A DNA stretch of 41,195 bases. Origin: Microbacterium sp. (GTDB lineage: Bacteria > Actinomycetota > Actinomycetes > Actinomycetales > Microbacteriaceae). Location of the stretch: contig NZ_JAPSHY010000028.1 of the NCBI RefSeq assembly GCF_031179285.1, positions 1 to 41,195 on the forward strand. The letters are read 5' to 3'. How positions within the stretch are numbered: the stretch's first letter is position 1; each line of letters starts with the position of its first letter. The notes beneath the pieces are model-generated. The model saw nothing but the letters and a program-made list of their open reading frames with translations, was not told where the DNA came from and did not search any database. Both the position numbers and the translations under genes were made by a program. Below, piece by piece: positions 1-7,316 of this stretch.

Positions 1-359
1 TAGGCGGTGATGGCCTCTTCGGCCTTCAGCTGCTCGAAGAACATGTTGTTCAGGCCGAACACGACGTCGCCGACGGGGTTGTTCTTCTCGGCGATGATGC
101 GGTTGGTGAGGTCGGCGCCACCGAGGCCGACGATCTCGATCTCGAAGCCGGCTTCAGCCGCCTGCTCGGTGATCCATTCGCCACGGCCGTCGCTGTTGGA
201 GTTGGTGTAGACGATGAGCGTGCCGCCCTCACCGCCGCCTTCGCTGCTGCCGGTCTCTTCGCCGGTCGGCTCTGCACCGGCAGAGCATCCCGCGAGGGCG
301 ATCGCCGTCGCCGCCGTGATTCCGATGAGTGACCAGCGCTTCTTCCGCATGTCGACCAT
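1..359 (-). CDS. Solute-binding lipoprotein of an ABC transporter, N-terminal part (runs off left edge)
   Basis: The first 119 residues of a secreted lipoprotein are present; the rest lies beyond the left edge. The N-terminus has a basic segment (MVDMRKKRW), a hydrophobic core and the lipobox LAGC (Cys at residue 25), then a Gly/Ser/Glu-rich linker and TLIVYTNSNSDGRGEW. This first-strand pattern and the following ADLTNRIIAEKNNP segment resemble the Fe3+/thiamine/phosphonate-type group of periplasmic binding proteins, which present substrate to an ABC importer at the outer membrane face. The ATG at 359 is preceded by AAAGGA at good distance; an ATG at 350 is an alternative. The permease and ATPase genes would be expected to the left. 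Substrate cannot be told from this fragment. Confidence 0.85.
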   Translation of the reverse strand, partial: MVDMRKKRWSLIGITAATAIALAGCSAGAEPTGEETGSSEGGGEGGTLIVYTNSNSDGRGEWITEQAAEAGFEIEIVGLGGADLTNRIIAEKNNPVGDVVFGLNNMFFEQLKAEEAITA

Positions 360-410
360 GTTCGTCCTTTCTCGCCTTCGAGGTGTGTCAGGGATGACAT
401 TACCTCTGAA

Positions 411-427
411 TTGTATTGAGTACACAA
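411..427. promoter_or_regulatory. Imperfect dyad upstream of the binding-protein gene
   Basis: TTGTATTGAGTACACAA has matching outer arms (TTGT/ACAA plus one inner pair) and sits 52-68 bp upstream of the lipoprotein start. Size and position fit an operator or part of the promoter, but the centre is not symmetric. No regulator gene for it is visible in the window. Confidence 0.3.
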
Positions 428-540
428 AGATCTGATGGATTCCTAGCCGCGGTCGCGCGGCCGCACTCAATCTAGGGCGAAGAGGTGAACGTCGAGACAC
501 GGGGGGGTGAACGTTCTGGCGTGGGAACTGCGGACCCCGA

Positions 541-561
541 TTGTTGACCATGTGCCGACAA
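541..561. promoter_or_regulatory. Inverted repeat upstream of the CxxC peroxidase-like gene
   Basis: Arms TTGTTG (541-546) and CGACAA (556-561) match at five of six positions around a 9-nt centre. The left arm overlaps a TTGACC hexamer (544-549) that could serve as a -35 box for the gene starting at 621. A redox or stress regulator could bind here, but none is identified. Confidence 0.3.
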
Positions 562-620
562 CAGGGAGTTCACTGCGCGGATACTGATATCAAGGAGTCC
601 ACGTCCCTAGGAGGAGTCAC

Positions 621-1097
621 ATGCGCCCGTTCATGGACAAGGTCATGCCCGACGCGTGGCAGGCCGCAGTGGCTTTCTCGGCAGCGATACGGGAGGGGGC
701 GGCGCAGGGCGGGGTCTCGCCGCAGGAGTCTGAGCTCATCAAGCTGCGAGCATCGCAGATCAACGCATGCGCCTTCTGCCTCGATCTGCATTCCCGGGAG
801 GCGAGGCAGTCCGGGATCCCTCAGCAGAAGCTCGACATGCTCCCGGCATGGCGGGAGAGCTCCCTGTTCGATGAGCGGGAGAAAGCGATACTCGCGGTGA
901 CCGAAGCCACCACGACGCTTCCGCTGACCGAGGAGTCGACAGCAGATCTGTCAGGGGCGCTCTCCGTCCTGGGAGAGACGACCTTCGTAGCAGCCGAATG
1001 GGTCGCGGTGATGATCAACGCGTTCAACCGCATCTCCATCCTCAGCGAGCATCCCGTCCGCCCTCGAGATGTCGACGGCAAGGTCATCCGATCGTGA
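621..1097 (+). CDS. Carboxymuconolactone decarboxylase / AhpD-like family protein
   Basis: A 158-residue single-domain all-helical protein of the AhpD-like CMD superfamily. The active-site signature is clear: CAFCLDLHSREAR gives Cys50-x2-Cys53-x3-His57 and the following Ala-Arg, the layout of peroxidase-type members such as AhpD, which reduce peroxides through the CxxC pair. The upstream QESELIKLRAS segment supplies the conserved Glu. The ATG at 621 is preceded by a strong AGGAGGA. The gene stands alone, 80 bp ahead of a MerR-type regulator on the same strand, which might control it. Peroxide or thiol stress is the likely role, but many such proteins in actinobacteria have unknown substrates. 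Confidence 0.88.
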   Translation: MRPFMDKVMPDAWQAAVAFSAAIREGAAQGGVSPQESELIKLRASQINACAFCLDLHSREARQSGIPQQKLDMLPAWRESSLFDEREKAILAVTEATTTLPLTEESTADLSGALSVLGETTFVAAEWVAVMINAFNRISILSEHPVRPRDVDGKVIRS

Positions 1098-1177
1098 GAC
1101 CGCGAGGGTGCAGCCCTATCGCGTCCGAACCGGCGTGAGAATGAGGCAGGCGAAGAGAGCGGAAGGCGGGGCCGGTC

Positions 1178-1912
1178 ATGGTGTGGAGCACGAGGCAGGT
1201 CGCTGAACTAGCCGGAACAACGGTGAACACGGTTCGGCACTATCACCGGGTGGGCTTGCTCGAGGAGCCGCAGAGGTCGTCGAACGGGTACAAGAGTTAC
1301 GAGGTGCGGCACCTCGTCGAGCTGCTGCGCATCCGTCGTCTGCGCGAGCTCGGGGTGCCGGTCGATCAGATCGACCGTGTCGCCGCGGGTGACGATCGTG
1401 CGGCCGCGGCGCTGGAAGACATCGATGCCGAGCTCGCCGCCACGATCGAGCGTCTGCAGGAGGCGCGGATCCAGATCCGTACGATCGTCGATGGAGCGAC
1501 GACCGCCGATCTGCCTCCGGGCTTCGAGAACATGGGTTCGCGTCTCACCGACACCGACCGTTCCTTGATGCTCATCTACTCCCAGGTGTACGACGACGAG
1601 GCCATGCGCGACATCCGCGCGATGCTCGAGTCCGACCCCGAGGACGTGCGTCTCGATTTCGATGCGCTTCCTCCGGACGCTGACGAGGAGACGCGCAGCG
1701 CTCTGGCGGTGAGATATGCGGTGGGCCTGGCGCATGACCTTCAGGCGTACCCGTGGTTGCGTGATCCGCTCGCTCACCACAAGAGAAAGCCGCGGATCAC
1801 CTGGGAGATGGTGGCGGAATCGGTCGCCGCGCTCTACAACCCCGCGCAGCTCGACGTGATCGCCCGTGGCACCGCCATCGCGATGGCGGTGGTCGCCGCA
1901 TCAGAGGAGTGA
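1178..1912 (+). CDS. MerR-family transcriptional regulator
   Basis: A 244-residue regulator with a MerR winged helix at the N-terminus: TRQVAELAGTTVNTVRHYHR is the helix-turn-helix, followed by the wing with GLLEEPQRSSNGYKSY and a long dimerisation helix (about residues 70-105). The remaining 140 residues form a helical C-terminal domain rich in acidic residues, without Cys, so metal sensing is unlikely; a small-molecule ligand is more probable. The ATG at 1178 follows GGAAGGCGGGG. A hairpin begins right after the stop codon. It follows the CxxC peroxidase-like gene by 80 bp. The target is unknown. Confidence 0.88.
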   Translation: MVWSTRQVAELAGTTVNTVRHYHRVGLLEEPQRSSNGYKSYEVRHLVELLRIRRLRELGVPVDQIDRVAAGDDRAAAALEDIDAELAATIERLQEARIQIRTIVDGATTADLPPGFENMGSRLTDTDRSLMLIYSQVYDDEAMRDIRAMLESDPEDVRLDFDALPPDADEETRSALAVRYAVGLAHDLQAYPWLRDPLAHHKRKPRITWEMVAESVAALYNPAQLDVIARGTAIAMAVVAASEE

Positions 1913-1939
1913 GCGCCTCACGTTCGGCCTGAGAGGCGC
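1913..1939 (+). terminator. Hairpin after the MerR gene (convergent with GPP34)
   Basis: GCGCCTC (1913-1919) and GAGGCGC (1933-1939) form a perfect 7-bp stem with a 13-nt loop, starting directly after the stop codon at 1910-1912. There is no T-tract, as is common in high-GC actinobacteria. It may serve both convergent genes. Confidence 0.5.
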
Positions 1940-1974
1940 AGCTCACCGGCACCGACGGATGATGTGTACTCGGC

Positions 1975-2658
1975 TCACAGCCGGGGGAGCACCGTTGCCG
2001 CGATCACCGTGTTCATGATGACGGCATTCATCGTTCGCACCACCGCGCTCGAGGCCGCAGCTGCTCCCCAGTCACCGTTCTCCAGCGCTTTGGCTCGCGT
2101 GTGGACATCGCTGCCCCAGGGGATCTCCGCGTGGAACTGGGGGAGCGTGCCGCTTGCCGACAGCAGGGCGATGCTCGCCGCGGTCCGGGCGCTGGGCTGT
2201 TCGCCGTCGATGAGCGCGGCCCGCACGTTCCGGATCAGGCCGTCTCGGCGATCGCTCGCCAGCGTGATCTTCGTCGTGGGGAAGAATCGGAGGAACTTGC
2301 CCTCCGTGCGGCGCAGGTCGCCGCGGGCGATGACACGATCGAGGACCGGTTCGCGCAGGAGCGGACCCGCACCGGCGAGCACGGTCTGCACGTCCTGCGG
2401 CTTCTTCGACAGCGATGACAGTGCCGGCTCCAGCAGCGGGTCGGGGGCTTCACCGACTCCGACCGCCCGTACCCGAGTGACGGACCCATGTTCCTCCGCC
2501 TCGACTCGGCCGGCGAGAGCCAGATCGGCGAGCACCGCGCCTCCGAGCACATAGAAAAGGATGTTCTCTCCGGCGATGGTGCCGGAATCGGGCTGGAACA
2601 GCAGAAGCAGCGTGTCTTCGACGATCAGGGGTTCTTCCGACATCAGTTCATCTGTCAT
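1975..2658 (-). CDS. GPP34 (GOLPH3-like) phosphoprotein-domain protein
   Basis: A 227-residue protein of the GPP34 family, the bacterial relatives of Golgi phosphoprotein 3, common in actinobacteria. The hallmarks are the start (IVEDTLLLLFQPDSG), the helix GENILFYVLGGAVLADLALAG that follows, a repeated set of amphipathic helices, and a hydrophobic C-terminal stretch with VVRTMNAVIMNTVIAATV. GOLPH3 binds phosphatidylinositol-4-phosphate; what the bacterial proteins bind is not established. The ATG at 2658 has no clear Shine-Dalgarno sequence; an in-frame ATG at 2643 is an alternative. The gene is divergent from the membrane transporter at 2811, with a 152-bp gap that holds an inverted repeat. 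Confidence 0.88.
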   Translation of the reverse strand: MTDELMSEEPLIVEDTLLLLFQPDSGTIAGENILFYVLGGAVLADLALAGRVEAEEHGSVTRVRAVGVGEAPDPLLEPALSSLSKKPQDVQTVLAGAGPLLREPVLDRVIARGDLRRTEGKFLRFFPTTKITLASDRRDGLIRNVRAALIDGEQPSARTAASIALLSASGTLPQFHAEIPWGSDVHTRAKALENGDWGAAAASSAVVRTMNAVIMNTVIAATVLPRL

Positions 2659-2723
2659 ACGTCAAGTCAAAACCGCGCTCCCAGGACCAGGTCAAGCTCC
2701 CGCGGTGCCGGGACCCCTCGCTT

Positions 2724-2746
2724 GACCGTGTTCTGGGCACACGGTC
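2724..2746. promoter_or_regulatory. 8-bp inverted repeat between GPP34 and the export-protein gene
   Basis: GACCGTGT (2724-2731) and ACACGGTC (2739-2746) are perfect complements around a 7-nt centre. Each arm is joined to a CTTGAC hexamer (2721 and 2746), so the region holds possible -35 boxes. It lies in the divergent promoter region and could be an operator or a leader hairpin. Confidence 0.35.
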
Positions 2747-2810
2747 TTGACTTCTGCAGAGCGACCGGCACCCGCCCGTCGCCGCACCCGACATGAGGAA
2801 CGAATAACCG

Positions 2811-3431
2811 ATGGACAACCCCTATCCCTGGCTTCAGGACTTCATCAACCAGGTTCCTGACCTCCTTCAGCCGGTGATGGTCGCGCTGGTCGCGTTCATC
2901 CCCTACATCGAGGGCGAGGGTGCCGCTGCCTTCGGCATCATCGCCGGCATCCACCCGGTGGTCGCGGCTCTTGCCGCGGTGGCGGGCAACTTCCTCTGTG
3001 TGGTCGGCGTGGTCCTGCTCGGGTCGCGCATCCGCGGAGGTGTCGTCGCGCGACGCGCGGCGCGATCGGCCGCGTCGGCCCCGGCTGCGGCCGGTACGGC
3101 GCCACAGGGTGACGCGAGCGCGGCCCCGTCGTCGACGGCCGCCACCGCATCGACGGTCACGGCCGATGCGCCGGAAGCAGACGGCGAAGAGGATGCGACG
3201 CGACGCGGCAAGGGGCGCACCAAGCTGCGGCGCTGGATGGTCAAGTTCGGCGTTCCCGGCGCCAGCATCCTCGCCCCTCTCGCGCTACCGACCATGCTCA
3301 CCGCAGCCTTCTTCGTCGCATCCGGAGTGCGCAAGGAATGGGTCCTCCTCTGGCAGCTCATCGCGATCGTGCTGTGGACGGGCGCTGCGGCAGCTGTCGC
3401 AGCGGGCCTGCTCGCTCTCCTGGGGTGGTGA
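2811..3431 (+). CDS. Putative small multidrug export protein (COG2426/PF06695 type)
   Basis: A 206-residue membrane protein. Residues 18-36 and 39-66 are hydrophobic; the first contains PYIEGEGAAA, the acidic motif typical of the COG2426 putative small multidrug export family. A long Ala/Thr-rich cytoplasmic linker with many acidic and basic residues (about 70-140) is followed by KFGVPGASILAPLALPT and two more hydrophobic segments (about 146-170 and 176-204). Family members are usually shorter in the linker, so the insert is a lineage feature. Transport has not been shown for most of the family. The ATG at 2811 follows GAGGAA. A strong bidirectional hairpin sits behind the stop. Confidence 0.8.
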   Translation: MDNPYPWLQDFINQVPDLLQPVMVALVAFIPYIEGEGAAAFGIIAGIHPVVAALAAVAGNFLCVVGVVLLGSRIRGGVVARRAARSAASAPAAAGTAPQGDASAAPSSTAATASTVTADAPEADGEEDATRRGKGRTKLRRWMVKFGVPGASILAPLALPTMLTAAFFVASGVRKEWVLLWQLIAIVLWTGAAAAVAAGLLALLGW

Positions 3432-3469
3432 GACGCCGTCAGTCGGCAGCGACTCGGACGGCGTCCACC
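3427..3469. terminator. Strong bidirectional hairpin between convergent genes
   Basis: GACGCCGTC (3432-3440) and GACGGCGTC (3457-3465) are a perfect 9-bp stem; the flanks GGTG and CACC extend it after a one-base bulge. It lies between the stop of the export-type protein (3431) and the end of the Nudix gene (3485), so it probably terminates both. Confidence 0.65.
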
Positions 3470-3484
3470 ACGGTATCCGGCCGG

Positions 3485-3940
3485 CTACTCGTCGAACCGG
3501 CTCGGCTGGGGACCGGCATCGATGCGGCCGAGGAATGCTGCCTGACCTCCGCTGATGACATGCGCTTTCGCGAGGGGGATCCAGTACAACTCGAAACGGA
3601 TGCGTTCGCCGACACCATCGTTGTCCTCGAACGCCTCCCACCGTTCGGGAATGTCGCTGTGGTCGGTCGTGAGGTGAAAGTAGTGACGAGCATGGATCGC
3701 GTCGGCGTAAGGGCGCATGTCGTACTCCCCGACACCCAGGTGTCGCACGATGCGCAGCCCATCCAAGCCGGTCTCTTCGCGAGCTTCTCGAAGCACCGCG
3801 TCCTCTGGTAGTTCGCCCGCTCTGATCGTCCCGGCCGGAACCTGAAACCCGGCTTCGTCCCAGGCCAGATCGGCGTGGCGCAGCACCACCAGCCGGCCGT
3901 CTCTGACGATGTAGGCGATCACTTTCTGCGGACGGTGCAC
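3485..3940 (-). CDS. Nudix hydrolase
   Basis: A 151-residue Nudix protein, which hydrolyses nucleoside diphosphates linked to another group. The full Nudix box is present: Gly37, Glu43, then REAREETGL at 51-59, matching G-x5-E-x7-REUxEExGU. Flanking strands (KVIAYIVRDGRLVVLRH and the later RIRFELYWIPL) fit the fold. The GTG at 3940 is preceded by GGGGGA. It lies 51 bp downstream of nothing on its own strand other than the HNH gene (3992), which it follows closely, so co-transcription is possible. The substrate cannot be predicted. Confidence 0.9.
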   Translation of the reverse strand: MHRPQKVIAYIVRDGRLVVLRHADLAWDEAGFQVPAGTIRAGELPEDAVLREAREETGLDGLRIVRHLGVGEYDMRPYADAIHARHYFHLTTDHSDIPERWEAFEDNDGVGERIRFELYWIPLAKAHVISGGQAAFLGRIDAGPQPSRFDE

Positions 3941-3991
3941 GGTTTCCCCCGACTGTCGCGGTTCAAGCTCCTGATGAAGGGCGGGTGGCGT

Positions 3992-4393
3992 TCACGCGTC
4001 GCCCTGGTCTTCTGTGGGGTCGCCCTCGGACAGAAGCGCTTCCAGTATCGTCGCGTGGCGGATGAGGAAGGTACGCTCGTCCAGCCGCCTTCGCCGAAGC
4101 CAGGCAGTGACCTCGCCGTTGTGTTTGCTGGCGTTGCACGACGCGCAGGCCGGCACCACGTTCTCGAGGGTGTACCGACCGCCGCGAGAGATCGGCATGA
4201 TGCAGTCGCGCTGCATGGCGGCATCCGTTGCCCGGCAGTATGCGCAGCCGCCCCACGCATCAAGGATACGGGCCCATTGGTCGGATGTCAGGTCGTTGTC
4301 GACGCGTGCCAGCCGTTGCTTCCGGCGCTTCGCATACCTCGCTTGAGCCGCAGGCGACCGCCGCGCAGCGGGGAACTTGCGACCGGAAGGCAC
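3992..4393 (-). CDS. HNH endonuclease-domain protein (Asp-Cys variant)
   Basis: A 133-residue basic protein with one HNH fold. Two zinc-knuckle pairs are visible, CAYC (50-53) and CASC (83-86), followed by N87 and K90. Between them lies QRDCIMPISRGGRYTLENVV, where the residue normally read as the first catalytic His (DH) is Cys64 (RDC). Asn78 and the GG turn are kept. The N-terminus (KFPAARRSPAAQARYAKRRK) is strongly basic and probably contacts DNA. The start at 4393 is a GTG with a poor Shine-Dalgarno sequence, so the first few residues are uncertain. No restriction methylase or phage gene is nearby. I recall the same RDC variant from other actinobacterial HNH proteins, so it may be a subfamily trait. 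Confidence 0.82.
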   Translation of the reverse strand: MPSGRKFPAARRSPAAQARYAKRRKQRLARVDNDLTSDQWARILDAWGGCAYCRATDAAMQRDCIMPISRGGRYTLENVVPACASCNASKHNGEVTAWLRRRRLDERTFLIRHATILEALLSEGDPTEDQGDA

Positions 4394-4501
4394 GTCTTCA
4401 CCGTAACGCGCAGACTGGTCGCCACCGGATCGATTCTGCCGCGTGGCGAGTGCTGTGAGGCGGACGACGGCGGTCTCTAGCGCACCGTTGGCAACTCTTC
4501 C

Positions 4502-5041
4502 CTACAGGCCCGGCAGGCCGTCGATGCTGACGGCATTCCTCTCGCGCCGGTAACCATCCATCCACTCCGGGCCCTTCGTCTCGGCTCGGCGCCGCAGAAG
4601 ATCGCGCTCCTCGGTCACGTCCATGACAGGCACACCCCACCCGCACGAGTCGCTGATCCTGGTGACGTCGACGGAGATGACGGCACGCGTGCTCGGGTTG
4701 TCGGGGTGCAGATCGACGACCTCGTGGAAGCCGGGGTCGCCGGGGAGGAGGACGGAGCCCGTGCCGTGAAGGCGGACGATTCGGGGGCGGTGGCCGTACG
4801 AGGCGAACATCAGGCAGATGCGTCCGTTCTCGCGAAGGTGCGCGATCGTCTCGACGCCGCTGCCGGTGTAGTCGACCCAGGCGACGCGGCGTGGCCCAAG
4901 GACGGAGAGCGTGTCGTGCCCGCGCGGTGAGACGTTGACGTGTCCGGTTTCGGCGAGCGGGGCGGTGGCGACGAACCACAGTGGCTGTGCTTCGATCCAC
5001 GAAGCCATCTTGGTGTCGATCTCATCGAAGAGTTTGCCCAT
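4502..5041 (-). CDS. Pyridoxamine 5'-phosphate oxidase-family (PPOX) protein
   Basis: A 179-residue split-barrel protein of the PPOX class, which binds FMN, F420 or heme. The segment PLWFVATAPLAETGHVNVSP followed by RGHDTLSVLGPRRVAWVDYTGSG is typical of the family, as is the arginine-rich IVRLHGTGSVL strand near residue 88. The start ATG at 5041 (MGKLFDEIDTK) has GGTGGG upstream; the reading frame stays open for 72 more codons upstream, but that stretch is Arg/Cys-rich and unlike protein. No second cofactor enzyme is nearby, so the substrate is unknown. It stands about 210 bp downstream of the hydrolase gene ending at 5254. Confidence 0.88.
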   Translation of the reverse strand: MGKLFDEIDTKMASWIEAQPLWFVATAPLAETGHVNVSPRGHDTLSVLGPRRVAWVDYTGSGVETIAHLRENGRICLMFASYGHRPRIVRLHGTGSVLLPGDPGFHEVVDLHPDNPSTRAVISVDVTRISDSCGWGVPVMDVTEERDLLRRRAETKGPEWMDGYRRERNAVSIDGLPGL

Positions 5042-5253
5042 GGTCCCACCGTAGTGCGGGCGTGAATCGCGGCTCGAAGCGCACAGGTGGTCGGACTCGC
5101 AAGCCGCCGGCATCCATCGAGTTCGACGGTGAAGCTCACCGCGTTCTGCGCACCGACGCTCACGTGCACGACGACGGACCCCGTCACGGTGGCGGCACAG
5201 GAGGATTCGGTAGGAGCGAGATGCGCGCGCGTCCGGTTCGCTCCGGAGTGTGT

Positions 5254-6165
5254 TCACACGTCCCCGTCGCCAGCGGTCTCGATGTGATCGTGATGGGCGA
5301 GAAATTCCTGGATTCGTGGGCGGACGAGATGTGGCAGCTGTGGGTGGACGCCATGCCCACCACCAGGAATGATGACGGTCTTGACGTCGCGGAGGCGCGT
5401 CGTGAGGCGTTGTGCCGCCGCTGTCGGCTGACTCAGGACCGACTCAGCGCCGAAGATGGCGAGCGTCGGCATTGTCAGGATTTCCAGATCATGGTCGGAG
5501 AGCACCTTCGCCCAGCCGATCCCGGGTCGGAACCGCATCGCCGCTTTCGCACAGGCTGCTTCTTCGGCGGTCAGGCTGACACCCGGCGTCAGCCACTCAG
5601 CCATCCGGCGCCAGCCCTCCGCTGTAGGTCGAGCAGACAACCGCGCGAACTTCAGCAGCGCACGAGTGGATGGGCGCACGATGAAGCCATTCGGCTCGAT
5701 GAGGGTCAACGAGCGCAGACGTGAGCCTGCGCTCAAGGCGAGGCGCGCGGCATGCCAGGCGCCGTTGGACTCGCCGAGGAGGTGCACCTGTCCCAGGCCC
5801 AGCCCGGTGAGCATCTCGTCGAACCATTCACCGAAATCGGTTTCCCGCCCGAACGGTGTTGTCTGCACGCTCCGACCTGCGGTGCCCAGCACGTCCACCG
5901 CGATGACCGTACGCTCCTGCGCGAGGTCTTCGACTGCGAAATGCCATGACAGCCCAGTGCCGTTCAACCCGTGGAGCAGGATCAGCGGCGGACGTTTCCC
6001 TGAGCCGGACCGTCGAATCCGCGTCCTCCCGTACCTGGTGGGGATGTCGAGCAGTTCGACAGGGATCGGCCACAGACGCTCCATCGCCTCGTAGGCCAGG
6101 TGGTAGTCCTGTTCGGCGCGTTCGGTCACGAACCGACCGACGCCTTTCGCTGTCGTCTTCGTCAT
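5254..6165 (-). CDS. Alpha/beta hydrolase (first of three in cluster)
   Basis: A 303-residue alpha/beta-fold hydrolase. The oxyanion strand is LILLHGLNG (HG at 65-66), the nucleophile elbow GESNG places Ser133, and PGGGHGVHPQLPH near the C-terminus carries the catalytic His; an Asp/Glu is expected near AIFGAESVLS. It resembles the group that includes lipase/esterase and carboxylesterase-like proteins. The ATG at 6165 (MTKTTAKG) was chosen over an upstream ATG because GCAGGT lies before it and because two operator-like dyads (6186-6221) occupy the upstream DNA. It is the last gene of a same-strand series but has its own promoter region, so it is probably a separate unit. Confidence 0.88.
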   Translation of the reverse strand: MTKTTAKGVGRFVTERAEQDYHLAYEAMERLWPIPVELLDIPTRYGRTRIRRSGSGKRPPLILLHGLNGTGLSWHFAVEDLAQERTVIAVDVLGTAGRSVQTTPFGRETDFGEWFDEMLTGLGLGQVHLLGESNGAWHAARLALSAGSRLRSLTLIEPNGFIVRPSTRALLKFARLSARPTAEGWRRMAEWLTPGVSLTAEEAACAKAAMRFRPGIGWAKVLSDHDLEILTMPTLAIFGAESVLSQPTAAAQRLTTRLRDVKTVIIPGGGHGVHPQLPHLVRPRIQEFLAHHDHIETAGDGDV

Positions 6166-6185
6166 CACTACCTGCCCTCGCCGTT

Positions 6186-6221
6186 GATACGAACGTATCA
6201 TGCTGATGATATGCACGTATC
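6186..6221. promoter_or_regulatory. Two tandem 14-bp dyads: probable TetR-type operators
   Basis: GATACGAACGTATC (6186-6199) is a perfect dyad with 2-nt centre; GATATGCACGTATC (6208-6221) matches it with one arm mismatch. Their centres are 22 bp apart, so two dimers could bind on the same DNA face. They lie 21-56 bp upstream of the hydrolase start and overlap a -10-like TATGAT (minus strand, 6219-6224). They would serve a TetR-like repressor; which one is not shown. Confidence 0.6.
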
Positions 6222-6255
6222 ATAAACGATGGCGCGGCGGCCACCGCCACCAAGC

Positions 6256-7266
6256 TCAGCCGGCGATGGCGTGCGGCAATGCCAGGTTCACGAGACTCAC
6301 GACGAACTTGCCGGGCTCTTCATGCATGCAAAGATGTGCGGAGTTCTCGAACCAGACGACGTCCTTCGACGGTGCCGTCACTCTTTCGATCCAGCGCTCG
6401 ACGGGCGCCGTCGGTGTGGTGAAGTCATGGCGTCCGAGGAACATCAGCACGGGCACATCGAACGCGATGCGGTCCCGGGCGTCGAAGCCGAGCAACTGCG
6501 GAAGCACCTGCGGCATGGTCGCCTGCTGGCCGACGCCGATCAAGTCCAGATCGTCTTCTGTGTAGTACGGCGACAGTTCCGCCGATCCCATGAAGTAGTC
6601 GGATTCCGATCGATGCGCAGACAATCCGCCGTAGTGGTGCGCCCACTTCCGGCAGGTCACGATTCGTTCCAGGGTCAACGGCTGCGCGCCGGGATACTCG
6701 CCGAGCGCGTGAAGTTCGGCGAGGGCCTCCTCATTCTGATCGGCCGTCGCACTGCGGAGCGCATGTTCGAAGCTCTCGACCTCATTCTCGGGACCGGAGA
6801 TCACCTGACCGACACCGATGTAGCCCCAGAGCAGGTCGGGTCGCTGCTCGGCCAGCGTGATGCCGATGATGGTGCCCCAGCTGTGTCCGAGGACGCCGAC
6901 CTTCGTCACGCCGAGCTCACCCTGAATCCAGGTGATCAACTCCTCAAGATCATCGACGTACCGGTCGACACTCAGGTCCATATCGGCGGTCGCACCGGCC
7001 GCCGATTTACCACTGGCGCGCTGGTCATAGTTGACGACGGTGAAATACTCTTCCACTCCGCGCTGCCAGATCCATGACGATGCCAGCAATGTAAGGGCCG
7101 GGCCGCCGTGGCAGACGATGAGCACCGGATTCGTCCTGTTCCGACCTCGAATCGAGATGAACTGTTCGACTCCGCCGAGTTCGACGTATGTCGTGCGGTC
7201 GATCGCTTCCGGGTTAGGAATGCGACACAGATCCGCGATCACTGCTCGGCCGGATTCATCAGTCAT
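6256..7266 (-). CDS. Alpha/beta hydrolase, proline iminopeptidase-like (second of three)
   Basis: A 336-residue alpha/beta hydrolase. HGGPALTL (53-60) is the oxyanion-hole motif, VVNYDQRASGKS (77-88) replaces the usual DQRGxGxS, and the elbow GHSWGT sets Ser129 as nucleophile. A cap region (about 160-250) precedes FLGRHDFTTPT (catalytic Asp) and NSAHLCMHEEP (catalytic His). This set is seen in proline iminopeptidases and related esterases. The upstream DNA lacks a Shine-Dalgarno sequence, but a TAGACT hexamer lies 7 nt before the ATG, so a leaderless transcript of its own is possible. It follows the third hydrolase by 50 bp. Confidence 0.88.
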   Translation of the reverse strand: MTDESGRAVIADLCRIPNPEAIDRTTYVELGGVEQFISIRGRNRTNPVLIVCHGGPALTLLASSWIWQRGVEEYFTVVNYDQRASGKSAAGATADMDLSVDRYVDDLEELITWIQGELGVTKVGVLGHSWGTIIGITLAEQRPDLLWGYIGVGQVISGPENEVESFEHALRSATADQNEEALAELHALGEYPGAQPLTLERIVTCRKWAHHYGGLSAHRSESDYFMGSAELSPYYTEDDLDLIGVGQQATMPQVLPQLLGFDARDRIAFDVPVLMFLGRHDFTTPTAPVERWIERVTAPSKDVVWFENSAHLCMHEEPGKFVVSLVNLALPHAIAG

Positions 7267-7273
7267 GCCGGTC

Positions 7274-7279
7274 AGTCTA
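7274..7279 (-). promoter_or_regulatory. -10-like TAGACT 7 nt before the start codon
   Basis: On the minus strand TAGACT (7279 to 7274) stands 7 nt upstream of the ATG at 7266. With no Shine-Dalgarno sequence present, transcription could begin on the start codon. A -35 box is not evident, so this is a weak call. Confidence 0.35.
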
Positions 7280-7316
7280 GGAGGACGGTCTCCCCGCGAC
7301 TTTCACTCTCGCCTTC

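Noticed and set aside
3992..4393. Toxin or restriction role for the HNH protein
   Set aside because: No methylase, specificity subunit, immunity or antitoxin gene lies beside it.
5042..5253. Possible gene remnant between the PPOX gene and hydrolase 1
   Set aside because: One minus-strand frame reads GSVVVHVSVGAQNAVSFTVE, which looks somewhat protein-like, but it lacks a start and shares no frame with its neighbours. I could not support a gene.
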